In this document: in pieces, positions 7,689 through 16,497 of the stretch
Numbering within the stretch: the stretch's first letter is position 1
Layout: the number at the start of each line of letters is the position of its first letter
Source of the DNA: a virus
Length of the DNA: 64,000 bases
IMG/VR virus record: IMGVR_UViG_3300044640_002737
Location: 248,001 to 312,000 of that record
Reading direction: 5' to 3' (one strand)
The notes under the pieces: generated by a model
Databases searched by the model: none
The model's input: the letters and a program-made list of their open reading frames with translations, nothing else
What the model was told of the DNA's origin: nothing
Program-made: the position numbers and the translations under genes

Positions 7689-10004
7689 TTATTGCCCTGA
7701 AATTGAAGATATGCTAGCTGGTGAAAGTATACCATCAGCAGCTTTAACAAAATCAGACTTAGTTAAATTAGGATATTTGATATATCCGGGTTTACCTGGA
7801 TTTAAGAAATATTGCATTACTGTCGAATCAGCCCAACCTATTGCTTTATATCCAGCCATTTCAGCGCTTAAAGCAGAGATCAAAATATTACCCCTCAATG
7901 ACTGCGATGTATTTGCTCTCGGAGTTGTTATAGCCGAGGCCTGTCCGGATGTAATAAATGCAGGAGGTATGGATTTAACTATTGATCTGGCAGGGGCCAA
8001 GGTACCTATTATTCCAGTTCCACTTGTTCCGCTTCCTGACGTTGTTATGATAGGAGCAGGAGCAGCAGTTGGACCCGTTACAAAGTCAGCTTCCCCATCT
8101 TTTTTCCAATAACCCCAATACATAACGGAGCTGGTATTACCAACGGTACTGGCTAAGGTAGATCCTCCTATACTTACGCTATTACCCACACTTGATATCG
8201 ATTGATTCTCGTCTCTCCTTGTTGCGACTACGCTTTCTATTCTCTTCTCCAGAACATTACTGCTTACCCCTGATGAAACCTTTATTGTCTCACTTCCAGT
8301 AACAGAACCTGTTGCTGGACTTACTGTGGTACCATTAGTTATAAAAAATCTTCTATCGGTTATCTGTAATATCTGCATGGATATAGATTCATCTATCTTA
8401 AATGCTAATTCTCCAGATAATGGATTAGCTATACCTTTATCGTCCAATGATGGTATCTGTATTTTATTACCCTTTGGATTAACAAAAGATAAATTAAATT
8501 TACCGGAGCTACTAAGATCTATTGCAACTGGATCTCCAGATGGACCACTTTTAATGAACTTAAATTTATAGAAATTATCAAAAGGAGATATCGCTATGGT
8601 TAGTTTTCCCGTACCATATGCTGTACTATTTCCTGCCCCATCAATATTACTCAAAGTATTATCAACGAAATTTAGATTATTTATAGTTGCAGTAACATAA
8701 TTTTGATCTATAAAAACATTGCTGTATTTAATTATTTCCCTTATCTTATTCTGATTATTATTACCCAATTTAATATCAGCCTGCGAATATATCCTATTAT
8801 AGATCTTCTGAACCTGTGGAAAATTACTAAGTGATATTGGTGTTATATTAGTTCCCCATTGTGAAGGATTGGATGATGTATATGTTGATATTCTTATTGT
8901 TCTATTTTGATTAACATTGTTAACCAGCGACATGGTATATCTCAACGTAAAACTAGCAGCAACACCAGCATTTCTAACTATGGGTCTATAATAATTAGGT
9001 AGATCGTATGCGGTAGTTTGTATTGATTGAAATTGTGACGTCTGTATAAAAGCTGCCCCAATTTGTTCAAGAACTTCTATTTCATGACTTATATAGTATG
9101 AATTACCAATTGAATTCTGGAAAAGAACAAAGTCCTCTATAAATCCCTCATTATCGGTTGCATAATATTCAAAGAATTGACCCTGGTCAGATTCTTTTAT
9201 TGTTGCTCCTATATTAGAAAATGGATCCTCCTGCTCTAATGATAAAATAGATATCAGGGAAGAATTATACCTTTGATATCCATTAAAATCAACGGTATTC
9301 TGAATTTGCCAAGCGCTTATTCTGATGGGGGAACCGTATATAAATCCTTCTCCACTGGAGCTTATTAGTGATGCGAGTGTCTGTGGTTTAAAAACATTTG
9401 ATGCAGTTAAATACTTATCACCCATATCTTTTAAATTTGGTACTTTTATTTCAAAATACTTATCATAGATATTAGATCCTATGGTAACTGGGCTAGGATT
9501 CAAATAATAGTCCTGCTCCGTTCCTTTTTTTATAAGGATTTGTGAAACCGTAACAAACTCCAAGTTCTGATCCTGGTATTCTATTCCCATTATAATACCA
9601 TCTATATTATTTAGGTTATAACCGGCCCTAATGTGATATCTAACAGTATCGTAAACAACCTGTATGTTCGATGGAAATGTTATAGGTAGATCAACAGTAT
9701 TAGTTAATTCATCACTATAGTCATTAAAAGGTATTATCAGATTCGAATCTAAAGTAACAAATGAGCTTTCCCCTATTCTCACCACACTATTCTCCGTGGT
9801 ATTATGTGTTATTGAATAATCAGATTCGCTATTAAATACCTGCACGTTATTATTCATGTAGTCATTTACCAACTTATCGTACCCCACAGTAACAGGTCCG
9901 TTATTAACAAAATATGTCTCCGGGGTTGGTTCATCAGCGTACATATACTCCATTAGGAGGTATGGTGTTATCTGAACAAATTTAGATGTAGTTGTAAATG
10001 CCAT
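7689..10004 (-). CDS. Large beta-rich virion protein
   Basis: A 771-residue protein with no family I recognise. It is rich in Ser, Thr, Asn and Ile with very few Cys and no membrane segment, as in tail or baseplate structural proteins. The N-terminal ~200 residues alternate strands (VTVGYDKLVNDYMNN, VVRIGESSFVTLDSN). A Ser/Thr/Gly-rich linker follows around 580-690, and the C-terminal ~80 residues look globular (ALSAEMAGYKAIGWADSTVM). It starts nine bases after the membrane-anchored protein gene and precedes the tube-like gene. A virion role is inferred from composition and neighbours only. Confidence 0.6.
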   Translation of the reverse strand: MAFTTTSKFVQITPYLLMEYMYADEPTPETYFVNNGPVTVGYDKLVNDYMNNNVQVFNSESDYSITHNTTENSVVRIGESSFVTLDSNLIIPFNDYSDELTNTVDLPITFPSNIQVVYDTVRYHIRAGYNLNNIDGIIMGIEYQDQNLEFVTVSQILIKKGTEQDYYLNPSPVTIGSNIYDKYFEIKVPNLKDMGDKYLTASNVFKPQTLASLISSSGEGFIYGSPIRISAWQIQNTVDFNGYQRYNSSLISILSLEQEDPFSNIGATIKESDQGQFFEYYATDNEGFIEDFVLFQNSIGNSYYISHEIEVLEQIGAAFIQTSQFQSIQTTAYDLPNYYRPIVRNAGVAASFTLRYTMSLVNNVNQNRTIRISTYTSSNPSQWGTNITPISLSNFPQVQKIYNRIYSQADIKLGNNNQNKIREIIKYSNVFIDQNYVTATINNLNFVDNTLSNIDGAGNSTAYGTGKLTIAISPFDNFYKFKFIKSGPSGDPVAIDLSSSGKFNLSFVNPKGNKIQIPSLDDKGIANPLSGELAFKIDESISMQILQITDRRFFITNGTTVSPATGSVTGSETIKVSSGVSSNVLEKRIESVVATRRDENQSISSVGNSVSIGGSTLASTVGNTSSVMYWGYWKKDGEADFVTGPTAAPAPIITTSGSGTSGTGIIGTLAPARSIVKSIPPAFITSGQASAITTPRANTSQSLRGNILISALSAEMAGYKAIGWADSTVMQYFLNPGKPGYIKYPNLTKSDFVKAADGILSPASISSISGQ

Positions 10005-10012
10005 TTTTTATA

Positions 10013-10858
10013 TTATTTTCCGAATTGTAAGAACTTAGGTGAATATTGTAAACCGATACCTATATAAAACCCAGGTGTTATACCGGAATTTGATCCAGAA
10101 AGACCGTATCCCAATTGAGCACCAAACCCAAATTCCTTTCTAGCAGCTTTTAGCGCTTTTCTGGTATCTGGACTATCCGTTATGTCAAATGAATTTATAT
10201 CATTAAAAGTAAGACCCGGATATGTTGTACTAACCCTCGTCATCATTCTTTTAGTTTTTGGGTCTCTATAGATTCCAGTTGTTATATCTATATTCTGCTC
10301 CATTATTAATGAGGTAAGACCTGGTATAACGGATGCTATATACTTGGTAGAATCTGTTGGATCTACACGTATTTCCACAACATATGGAGTCTTACCATCG
10401 ATTTTTAATTTATTATTCCCTGGCATCTGCGGATTATGTACAAATGTTATTGATTCTGCTCCATTTGGGTCCTTTACAATAGTGGATGCTACATTAATGC
10501 TATCTCTAATCTCGGCTATCATATTGATTACTGAGTTTGGAGTATCACCCCTACCATTTGATTTAAGTCCTAGTTGCTGAATTAAATTCTTTTGCTCCGC
10601 AGAAAGCTCAGAAGCTTTTAATTCATATGTTGCTTTCTCCTGTATTAAATGACCCATGTCATTTTTGATTGTTCTTACACTATCCAGTGATGCTAGATAA
10701 TTATTATGCTCTCTCAATGCTTCAGCTTTAGCATTATCTGCTTCGCCACATTGTCTAAGTAATAACAGAACCAATACAACCAGCATAGCTAGCATAAAAA
10801 ATCTGCTGGTAACTATATTACCAACTTTTGAAACCGTCTCCTTGCTAAAGTACTTCAT
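10013..10858 (-). CDS. Membrane-anchored coiled-coil protein
   Basis: This 281-residue protein has one N-terminal transmembrane helix (residues 20-35, FFMLAMLVVLVLLLLR) preceded by a short basic stretch, so most of it would lie outside the cytoplasm. Residues 42-95 are predicted helical and charged (coiled coil). The C-terminal ~45 residues (EFGFGAQLGYGLSGS and PGFYIGIGLQYSP) look like amphipathic strands with alternating aromatic residues. This resembles anchored proteins of Bacteroidota phages and, loosely, inner-membrane spanins. The only membrane protein seen among the tail genes, it overlaps the preceding 87-residue gene by 14 bases. A lysis role is speculative; no holin or endolysin is adjacent. 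Confidence 0.65.
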   Translation of the reverse strand: MKYFSKETVSKVGNIVTSRFFMLAMLVVLVLLLLRQCGEADNAKAEALREHNNYLASLDSVRTIKNDMGHLIQEKATYELKASELSAEQKNLIQQLGLKSNGRGDTPNSVINMIAEIRDSINVASTIVKDPNGAESITFVHNPQMPGNNKLKIDGKTPYVVEIRVDPTDSTKYIASVIPGLTSLIMEQNIDITTGIYRDPKTKRMMTRVSTTYPGLTFNDINSFDITDSPDTRKALKAARKEFGFGAQLGYGLSGSNSGITPGFYIGIGLQYSPKFLQFGK

Positions 10859-11108
10859 TTACTAATTCTTCTTTTTTCCATGCTAAATTAATAGCGTCCA
10901 ATGAACCCTCGCCATATTTAGAAGAAAGTGACTGTGTGAAATCACATTCTCTTTCCCTGCAATCTTCCAATTTGGCAATTAATTCGGAAGATAACTCCTC
11001 CAATCTTTTAATCTCTTTTTCTACTCCCACTATCTCCTGGTGAATTTCAACGAAATTTCTGGATAGATTGAGTATTTCTGATTTTTCTTCTGTTGTTAAG
11101 CTTATCAT
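10845..11108 (-). CDS. Small coiled-coil protein
   Basis: An 87-residue, Glu- and Lys-rich protein in which residues 15-60 look like a continuous coiled coil (EIHQEIVGVEKEIKRLEEL). No signal peptide or catalytic motif is visible. It ends inside the start of the membrane-anchored protein gene (14-base overlap), suggesting coupled translation and possibly a functional pair. Two Cys near residues 50-56 are separated by acidic residues and do not form a known metal site. Function unknown. Confidence 0.6.
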   Translation of the reverse strand: MISLTTEEKSEILNLSRNFVEIHQEIVGVEKEIKRLEELSSELIAKLEDCRERECDFTQSLSSKYGEGSLDAINLAWKKEELVNEVL

Positions 11109-11126
11109 ATTATATTACATTTATAT

Positions 11127-13238
11127 TTATGGTTCAATTGTTAATGATCTTACTATCTTGTTATGAGATATGATACTATCAATAACATATGTATGAGCAT
11201 CTTCTATTTCTATTTTTAGTACCTCACCATTTCCAATAGCATGCACTGATTCAAGTATTGAAGTTCCGTTCATCGTTTTTATTTCGGATCCTATTTCAAT
11301 TTCACTAACAGAAACATAATCTCCCGAACTTAATAAAAATTTATGCGTATCAGAAACAGTTAATATTTTTCCTCCTATATTTACAGAAACTATAGGCTGT
11401 ATCGTAGTTTCTATATATGAGACTTTATAATAACCCCATTCGTTACTAATTTCATGTATGGTATATATTTCATCCCCGATTTGAAGATCACCAGCAAATA
11501 TACTTAATTCCGGACTTATCATAATAGGCATATCAGGAGTCGGACATCCACCTCCACCCGGAGAAGATCCACCGCTAGTAGGAACGGTACCCCCAGCAGT
11601 TCCACTAGATGGAGGTGGTTCTACACCAACTGAATATAGATTAGTCAGATCTAAATATCCTCCCCTGCCATCGCATGTTTTCCAGAATAACCTGGTATTA
11701 GCGTTATTTGCATTAGCGTATGCTAACCAGGTAAGATCAACATATTGACATGTTGTCGAAGGGAATTGGACGTAAACTTTTACCACCGTACCTATACTGG
11801 AAATAAATTGACTAAAGTCTACAATAAGACCAAGTATATTTCTACCCGTTGGATTGGTTTCAGTATTATCTAGCATCACTCTAAATGTTCTGGATCTATT
11901 ATAGGAATATATTGGATATATGCTCTGCGTATAATCGGCTGGAACATATAAATAAACACCGCCGGCCGAAGTATAGGAAAGCGGAGTAACCACTATAACA
12001 TCAGATTCCCAAAATGTGAGATTTCTTATATCAAAAACATTTGTTAGATTTGCCGTTGAGCCAAAGGTAGCACGATATAAGGTAACATTATTTACATTTA
12101 TGGTGTTTTGTCTTATTTGCTGTAGTCTTCTGACATGATATGAATATGGACCACCAGTTCCACCAGTGGCTCCTCCCGTTGACCCAAATATAGTTTGCGA
12201 AAAATTACCACTTGAAACTGTTCCCTGAGGTTTAGCAGAAAGTATATTACCTCCACCTATACCGGTAAATTCAAATATCGAGTTATTTAAGCTACTTACT
12301 TCCAGCTCGATATTACTTCCCGCAAATGCCGTTGTAGGTGTATTATTTAATAAATAAGATCCAGTTGCAGCGGATATTACAATTGAACCAAGATGATCAT
12401 AAGCTAGCTGATTGAAGACCAAATTTGATGCATTAACATTAAAGAAAGTTCCTGCACCAATCGTGTTATTCGATGCTATAGTAAAATCACCTACACCAGA
12501 TAAGCTATAATTAAGGGAGGTTGAATTTATTCTGTTACCTGATATATTTAATCTTGAAGTGCCGGTATTTATAGAAGTATCAAGATACGAGCTTATCCTA
12601 AATATTCCACCTGATCTGAATTCTAAATCACCCAGAATTCCAGTATTTTTCCAATAGAAAGATGGTCTCGAGTTCGATATAGCACCGGACTTAGAAAATC
12701 CCATCACTGGCAAATTTATCTGATCATCAGTAGAAATTAATACCTTGGAGTTGTTTGGATTTATATCAGATATACTCATATCAGAATCACTTATTACCAG
12801 GTTGGTATATGCTGCTGATGCACCGACATTATTTAGACCAATGACATATTTATCTGTTACCCCGGCCGGTCCCTGTATAAACTCATAAGATTTAAAGTAT
12901 AGTGAACTAAAAAGTCTATATCCAGTATCGGTCCAAGAACCGGTTGAGCCCTTCTGATTAACAACTCCGTCCGCAGTATTGGAATCTATCCATAAATCAT
13001 ATTGTTGACTTCCGGCAGGTTGAGCTGATTGGCTATACCATTTACTTGCTCTATTACCAGTAGTTCCGCTAATTCCCTTGAATCCAGCTGGCCCATATAT
13101 TCCGGTAGCTCCTTTAGCACCCTGGTGACCATTAGGACCAACACCAAAAGAAACTATCTGATCAAAGTTGTAATTAATCTTAGCTAAGGCTTCACTTTTT
13201 GAGTCACCTTGAAAAATATATTTAGTATTGAAGTGCAT
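11127..13238 (-). CDS. Collagen-like tail fibre with C-terminal Hint domain
   Basis: A 703-residue protein in three parts. The N-terminus (1-31, with INYNFDQI) and a Gly-x-x collagen-like stretch (about 33-63) are shared with the next two proteins and probably anchor and trimerise the fibre. The middle is a beta-rich, Ser/Asn-rich shaft and head. After a Gly/Pro/Ser linker, residues 565-703 form a Hint (intein/hedgehog-type) domain: C565 follows GGG, a SDTH block-B-like motif falls about 68 residues later, and SHNK near the end carries the His-Asn pair. The residue after Asn is Lys, not Cys/Ser/Thr, so protein splicing is unlikely, while self-cleavage or attachment is possible. Nine residues follow HNK. 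Confidence 0.75.
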   Translation of the reverse strand: MHFNTKYIFQGDSKSEALAKINYNFDQIVSFGVGPNGHQGAKGATGIYGPAGFKGISGTTGNRASKWYSQSAQPAGSQQYDLWIDSNTADGVVNQKGSTGSWTDTGYRLFSSLYFKSYEFIQGPAGVTDKYVIGLNNVGASAAYTNLVISDSDMSISDINPNNSKVLISTDDQINLPVMGFSKSGAISNSRPSFYWKNTGILGDLEFRSGGIFRISSYLDTSINTGTSRLNISGNRINSTSLNYSLSGVGDFTIASNNTIGAGTFFNVNASNLVFNQLAYDHLGSIVISAATGSYLLNNTPTTAFAGSNIELEVSSLNNSIFEFTGIGGGNILSAKPQGTVSSGNFSQTIFGSTGGATGGTGGPYSYHVRRLQQIRQNTINVNNVTLYRATFGSTANLTNVFDIRNLTFWESDVIVVTPLSYTSAGGVYLYVPADYTQSIYPIYSYNRSRTFRVMLDNTETNPTGRNILGLIVDFSQFISSIGTVVKVYVQFPSTTCQYVDLTWLAYANANNANTRLFWKTCDGRGGYLDLTNLYSVGVEPPPSSGTAGGTVPTSGGSSPGGGGCPTPDMPIMISPELSIFAGDLQIGDEIYTIHEISNEWGYYKVSYIETTIQPIVSVNIGGKILTVSDTHKFLLSSGDYVSVSEIEIGSEIKTMNGTSILESVHAIGNGEVLKIEIEDAHTYVIDSIISHNKIVRSLTIEP

Positions 13239-13240
13239 AT

Positions 13241-14911
13241 TTAGGCTGTTGCATTATATGTTGTTAGTACACCACATTGGTTTGTTGTTAATCCACCTCC
13301 CCATGCTGAATAATATACTTTGAACCATCTTCTGTTACCCGCAGTTGATCCGGTTCCTTGTATATTAACTATTGTTATGTCTATTGTAGATGCTCCAACC
13401 CCATTAGATGCAGATAAATTAATAAATGAATAGTTTGAAGATGGTGTATTATTAGGTGCATCTCCCTGATTATTTGAAGTATTTAGTCCAATGAATTTAA
13501 AATTATCGGTACTAGAAGTTCCTGAATTGCCACTATGAACTCTAAAGTTTATCGATTCACCATTTTCCAATAATTTTAGCCACCCACCATTTCCACCAGG
13601 TGCTCCACCAGTGGCAGGAGTCCATAAACATAATCCTCTCTGGTTTGCAGTAGATGTTGGTTTTGTTACAACTAAATCCATTCCATTATTCGACCATACA
13701 TAATTGCCGGTTGACGTTAATGAGATAGAGGGAAGAACTGTAACCCAATCTATCTGTGTTCCTGCAACTACCGATGTCGTTGTTGCAGTTACAGATTGTG
13801 CATTCTGTATGGAATTAACTCTTTTATTAAAATAAAATAATCCAGACCCATCTACATAGTTTATAATAGATCCAGATTGAACACTTCTAAATAGATTTAT
13901 TAGCTTAGTTCCAGTGGATGGATAAACATATCTAATATTTCCAGTATTAGCCGACGCTGAAGCCAACCTCATCGTTGGAATAACACTATTACTTTGGGTA
14001 GAAGAATATATCGGGGTTTTAAAAGAAAATAATCCACCTGAGAAACTTATATTACTGGTCGAGAATATGGCTGAACCTGTCGAAAAATTAAATGTAATTC
14101 TCGATGTTGCATTTATACCGAATGGTAAAGTACTAGGCGTTGTCATATTGATTCCAGTTGAGGTTAAATTAATACCTGACGAAATGGAAGCAATATATAA
14201 ATCGGAAGAAGTGTTTATATCGAATCTATATCCACTAAGCAAGCTAAGTCCATAATTTCCTCTTGCTGATGTCGCTCCCTGAGTCCAATAAAATCTGGGT
14301 GTTTTTTGTGTAAATGCTAAATTCGAAGAATACTGGTGTTTACTAAACTCCAGTATATTCTTATTCGGATTAAGTCCATCGGTGGATATAACGAATTTAC
14401 TATACTGCGGATTTGGTATCGCATTAGGGGAACTGGTGCTTGATCCACTTGTTATCTGGACGTCACTAATTACTGTTGTATAACTTAAGGGAAGAGAAGA
14501 TGATATGTAATAACCCCTTTTAGTACTGTTGCCCGATGATGTTATTACTGGACCATCAACATAAAATAAATCCCTGGATCTTACGTTTATGCCACTCAAT
14601 GCCCAAGAATTTCCGTTGAACTCGTATATATTATTAAATTCATCAGTGTTCATCCAATAATCTGATAAATATACGTTATTTCCTTGGGGTTGTGTCGGAC
14701 CAATGTTCCATATACTACCTCTCCTTCCGAGATCCCCGTATGAACCCACCGGGCCAGTAGCTCCCTTATTTCCATCAGGTCCAATTTTACCTATCTTTCC
14801 ATAAGGGCCTCCACCGAAGTCAATTATACCGGTAAAATTATAATTAATTTTATCAATTATATTATTCTGAGAATCCCCTTCTTCTATTCTAAGTAACTGT
14901 AACTCTGTCAT
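13241..14911 (-). CDS. Collagen-like tail fibre protein
   Basis: This 556-residue paralogue of the two neighbouring fibre proteins shares the N-terminal motif GDSQNNIIDKINYNF, a Gly-x-x stretch (about 34-63) and a following segment with QPQGNNVYLSDYWMNTD. The remainder is a Ser/Thr/Asn-rich beta-structured shaft and a C-terminal head with many aromatic residues (RRWFKVYYSAWGGG). No enzymatic motif is seen, and it lacks the Hint domain found in the 703-residue paralogue. A GATATATA octamer lies 21 bases upstream, so the two downstream fibres can be expressed apart from the 518-residue gene. Likely a receptor-binding or decorative fibre; the exact place on the virion is unknown. Confidence 0.75.
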   Translation of the reverse strand: MTELQLLRIEEGDSQNNIIDKINYNFTGIIDFGGGPYGKIGKIGPDGNKGATGPVGSYGDLGRRGSIWNIGPTQPQGNNVYLSDYWMNTDEFNNIYEFNGNSWALSGINVRSRDLFYVDGPVITSSGNSTKRGYYISSSLPLSYTTVISDVQITSGSSTSSPNAIPNPQYSKFVISTDGLNPNKNILEFSKHQYSSNLAFTQKTPRFYWTQGATSARGNYGLSLLSGYRFDINTSSDLYIASISSGINLTSTGINMTTPSTLPFGINATSRITFNFSTGSAIFSTSNISFSGGLFSFKTPIYSSTQSNSVIPTMRLASASANTGNIRYVYPSTGTKLINLFRSVQSGSIINYVDGSGLFYFNKRVNSIQNAQSVTATTTSVVAGTQIDWVTVLPSISLTSTGNYVWSNNGMDLVVTKPTSTANQRGLCLWTPATGGAPGGNGGWLKLLENGESINFRVHSGNSGTSSTDNFKFIGLNTSNNQGDAPNNTPSSNYSFINLSASNGVGASTIDITIVNIQGTGSTAGNRRWFKVYYSAWGGGLTTNQCGVLTTYNATA

Positions 14912-14932
14912 ATTATTAAATGGTAATTACAC

Positions 14933-14940
14933 TATATATC
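14933..14940 (-). promoter_or_regulatory. GATATATA promoter-like octamer
   Basis: Minus-strand GATATATA overlapping the last codon of the 518-residue fibre gene and 21 bases before the ATG at 14911. Would drive the 556- and 703-residue fibre genes. Confidence 0.6.
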
Positions 14941-16495
14941 AAATAGTAAAAGATCCTCCAGATCCGCCATTAATTCCATATGATCTATAAAAAACCGTTA
15001 TATAATCTCCGGTAACACCTCTAGCTATGGTTAGATCCAATGAGGATGCTATATTAGAAAGTTCAACCAAGCTAGTAATGTTACCGGAGGTAGTTCCCTT
15101 TCCTATAAATGTTATTCCGTTACTGGGATATACCAGATCATTGGGACTTACAAGAACATTTATATCTATAGATTCACCTCTATTAATACCACCAGTAGTA
15201 CCTAATGAATAATCGGATCCTGTATAAATACCAATCCCTATAAATCCACTGGTAGGAACAACTGGGTTTATGACCATAGTGTTACCATCCTGTAGGACCG
15301 ATGAATCTATCGGAGTTCCTGTCCTGGTTAACATATACCAGTTAGTATTTGCTGTATATGGAGATGTTATAGCACTCGTTACATCAGTGGTAGTATTAGC
15401 ATATGATATACCTGTTTCAGTTTTCTTGGTTCTAATTTTACCCCTTGTATCTATAAAGAAGTCTCTTTGTCCTCCATTTGATGACTCCAAACTAATATTA
15501 TAAACGGAATGGGATAGAGTAGAAAAGGTATCTCCAGATCTGGTAGTTCTTAGTGCTGGTGCGGTTCCACCGCTATATAAATAAGTACTAAAAACACCAT
15601 CAGGTAAGCTTGGATTTAATTGAACCGGAGCTGATATTGAGGATGTACCCCCGGTAATGCTTATATTTGAACTCAGTATACTAAATTGTCCGCTGGGAGC
15701 ATTAATCTCAAATCCACCAGTGGAGTATATTCCTGATCCGGAGGTAGTACCATAATTAAATGATATTGTACCTGGTGAATTCATTATAAATTCATTGAAT
15801 TTTATATCAGATCCACCAGATGCTCCTATTATAAATGATCCCCCTGGTATTTCTAATACCAAGCCATCGTCGGTCGGAGTAAAATTATTCCATCTAAATA
15901 TTGGATGTTGTGAATAGTCAGCTATATTTCCATCCTCAATATTAGTTTTTGAGAATTCCAATATTGGCGAATCATTTACTGTGGTATCAGTCGATAATAA
16001 AAATTTAGCTAGATTCTGATTTAAAACCCCAGAACCTGGTGTTTTATCGGCTACTATGACCAGATAATCGGATGGTGTTATCTGATTTAATGATATTGCT
16101 GATCCGGTAATACCAGTGGAGAATATGGACCCCGAATTTTTAAATATGGAATCTCCGTCGGATAAGCTATATCCAGTAGGTTGCCATCCCAATGAAGTAA
16201 ATATATTAATAATACCAGAATCTCTATTAACCCAATAATCACCATAAATAACAGTGTCACCTGGCCCGGAAGGCTGAGAAATATCAATAAACCATCTATT
16301 TCCTCTGACTCCTGTATTTCCAGTAGGTCCAGGCTTACCTCTATCACCGATGGCTCCATCACCACCAGTAGGTCCTATCCTACCTTGCGATCCCCCATGT
16401 ATTTCGATAATCTCATCAAAATTAAGATTTACCTTATCGAACATTTCCGATTGGGAGTCCGAATATTCTAAAGATTGTATATTTATATTTGGCAT
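14939..16495 (-). CDS. Collagen-like tail fibre protein
   Basis: This 518-residue protein is the first of three tandem paralogues. Residues 1-33 (with FDKVNLNFDEIIEI) match the N-termini of the two downstream proteins. Residues 34-66 are Gly-x-x collagen-like (GRIGPTGGDGAIGDRGKPG), and the next ~40 residues again match (QPSGPGDTVIYGDYWVNRD). The C-terminal ~300 residues are beta-rich and different from the paralogues, as expected for variable receptor-binding heads. It begins two bases before the end of the giant 1822-residue gene, so it is probably part of that transcript. Fibre role inferred from architecture. Confidence 0.75.
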   Translation of the reverse strand: MPNINIQSLEYSDSQSEMFDKVNLNFDEIIEIHGGSQGRIGPTGGDGAIGDRGKPGPTGNTGVRGNRWFIDISQPSGPGDTVIYGDYWVNRDSGIINIFTSLGWQPTGYSLSDGDSIFKNSGSIFSTGITGSAISLNQITPSDYLVIVADKTPGSGVLNQNLAKFLLSTDTTVNDSPILEFSKTNIEDGNIADYSQHPIFRWNNFTPTDDGLVLEIPGGSFIIGASGGSDIKFNEFIMNSPGTISFNYGTTSGSGIYSTGGFEINAPSGQFSILSSNISITGGTSSISAPVQLNPSLPDGVFSTYLYSGGTAPALRTTRSGDTFSTLSHSVYNISLESSNGGQRDFFIDTRGKIRTKKTETGISYANTTTDVTSAITSPYTANTNWYMLTRTGTPIDSSVLQDGNTMVINPVVPTSGFIGIGIYTGSDYSLGTTGGINRGESIDINVLVSPNDLVYPSNGITFIGKGTTSGNITSLVELSNIASSLDLTIARGVTGDYITVFYRSYGINGGSGGSFTI

Positions 16496-16497
16496 AA

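Noticed and set aside
7711-8112. 133-codon plus-strand frame with Ala/Pro/Val-rich translation
   Set aside because: Antisense to the Ser/Thr/Gly-rich end of the 771-residue virion gene, whose codon pattern explains it.
11127-13238. A true intein in the collagen-like fibre
   Set aside because: The domain is C-terminal, the residue after His-Asn is Lys rather than Cys/Ser/Thr, and only nine residues follow, so protein splicing is not expected.
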